Assembly (NCBI GenBank): GCA_922989275.2
Contig: OV277861.1
Span: forward strand, 38,504,623-38,568,622
Direction of reading: 5' to 3'
Source: Gari tellinella
Taxonomy: Eukaryota > Mollusca > Bivalvia > Cardiida > Psammobiidae
DNA: 64,000 nt
Part shown: in pieces, positions 63,178 through 64,000 of the stretch
Numbering within the stretch: the stretch's first letter is position 1
Layout of the letters: each line of letters starts with the position of its first letter
Notes under the pieces: generated by a model
The model's input: the letters and a program-made list of their open reading frames with translations, nothing else
Databases searched by the model: none
Told to the model about the DNA's origin: nothing
Position numbers and translations under genes: made by a program

Positions 63178-64000
63178 TGAATGTTTGGAAAGAAAATTGA
63201 AACTTAATTGTAAATGCATTAAACAATTATCGTTACAAACATATTGGCATCTCGTATGCTTCGAGGGATTATAACAATCCTTAGGCAAGATGAAAGTACA
63301 GAAGACAATTATGTAACAGTTGTCTACTTAAGGGTGTATCAATGTCATGACTTTGAGACATTTTCAAAGTATATGAAAACACTCTATGATGGTTTTGTAT
63401 TGAAGAGCTATTTAAGATGAATGAAAAAATAGAAAAAAGTGTACATTTTGGTGAACAACAGTTGACTCTACGGCCATGTAAAATTTACCCCACCCACTTC
63501 CTCTTATTTTGTCCTTTTTAAACAGCCCGCTTCAATAAAATCCATTTTAAATGAAAACAAATATGATAATTTGGTTGTGTCTTATTTATTTCCTATCATT
63601 GGTAGTATTTCTTCATACAAAAACTAATTTAAGAAAAAAAGGCACCAAATGTGAAATTTATAAAGCTCTAAATATCATCGATATGGTACTTTTTTGTAAA
63701 TTAACTCTTTTTACTTTAATAACTAAAAATTTTCAACACTGACCTTTCAATTTCTTTTCATATTTTGAACTGCCTTAGCATGGGCTTTCATCTGGTAGAA
63801 TATATAAAAAAAAGTTTAATACTAGAACTATTTCTTTTTCAATTTTTTTTTAATTTTTTTTCATAAAATAAAAATTCTAATACAATCATGCCCTATACAA
63901 AGCATATATTTGATATTCAAGGATCCATATTGTTCAAACCTGGTGCCTGCTTTGTCTAAATTTGGTTTCTATATGTGAAAATACCACCATAGACATGAAC
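63178..64000. other. no gene seen
   Basis: Strongly AT-rich with T and A runs (63841-63870). A 63-codon frame at 63551-63742 has a hydrophobic start but no other support. Confidence 0.5.

Overview
The window looks like about 64 kb of AT-rich nuclear DNA from an invertebrate, most likely a bivalve mollusc. That assignment is an inference. It rests on a neuropeptide GPCR split by a GT-AG intron with cholecystokinin/sulfakinin-receptor motifs, a tRNA-derived SINE with a long conserved body of the kind known from molluscs, and an extreme load of short TTAA- or TA-flanked inverted-repeat elements with a central hairpin, as I recall from heterodont (myid/dreissenid) bivalves. There are no bacterial operons, ribosome binding sites or CRISPR arrays.

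Protein-coding content: I can support one gene, on the + strand and incomplete at its 5' end. Exon 30569-30943 encodes TM3-TM5 and exon 33941-34359 encodes the third intracellular loop, TM6, TM7 and tail. They are joined by a 2,997-bp phase-1 intron that is packed with repeats. The N-terminal and TM1-TM2 exons were not found and may lie upstream of the window. Almost every other open frame is a translation of a repeat.

Repeat content: I sort the short elements into lettered families (names are local to this report). A: TA-flanked, TIR CAGTGGAGAA, about 245 bp, roughly 30 copies or fragments. B: TTAA-flanked, ends CCCATTT...AAATGGG, about 220 bp. C: TA-flanked, TIR CAGCGCTCCCTCTCTACAAC, about 360 bp. 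D: TTAA-flanked, ends CCCTTT...AAAGGG, about 245 bp. E: TA-flanked, TIR like CAGTAAAACCTCTCTATTAC (pogo/Tigger-like), about 200 bp. F: ends GGCTCCAGATAAGGGGAG. G and H: more TTAA-type elements. I and L: pogo-like ends CAGTCGAAC... and CAGTGAAACCCCTCTAAACC. K: hAT-like ends CAGGGCTGCCAT. T: TTAA-flanked, carrying a tRNA-like sequence. Q: TA-flanked, carrying two convergent tRNA-like sequences. M, N, J and P are further inverted-repeat elements.

The most striking pattern is modular. Families with unrelated ends and different target duplications share one of two central hairpins. A, B, C, G, H and J share a stem of the type CAAACAG...TGATCAGACGCCG. D, E, K and L share a stem of the type CTTAAAGCA...GAAAGTAAAGCAGAA. 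A second pattern is a set of long palindromes whose arms differ from each other but whose tips are all CG-rich (CTCGGC/GCCTCG-like). A third is repeated nesting of one element in another, often at the apex of a hairpin.

Layout: 0-8.3 kb, dense T, A, C, D, E, F and B elements with a 430-bp tandem duplication. 8.3-12.4 kb, sparser, with A and H elements and a full SINE. 12.7-28.7 kb, dense mixed families. 28.7-30.5 kb, degenerate A copies leading into the GPCR. 30.5-34.4 kb, the GPCR. 34.4-39.4 kb, hAT-like, P and foldback elements and a probable LINE tail. 39.7-50 kb, dense elements plus the Q element and a 145-bp-monomer repeat. 50.1-51.6 kb, a palindrome and a 33-bp minisatellite. 52-64 kb, more of the same families, a 2-kb foldback structure, a second T element and an M element split by nested insertions.
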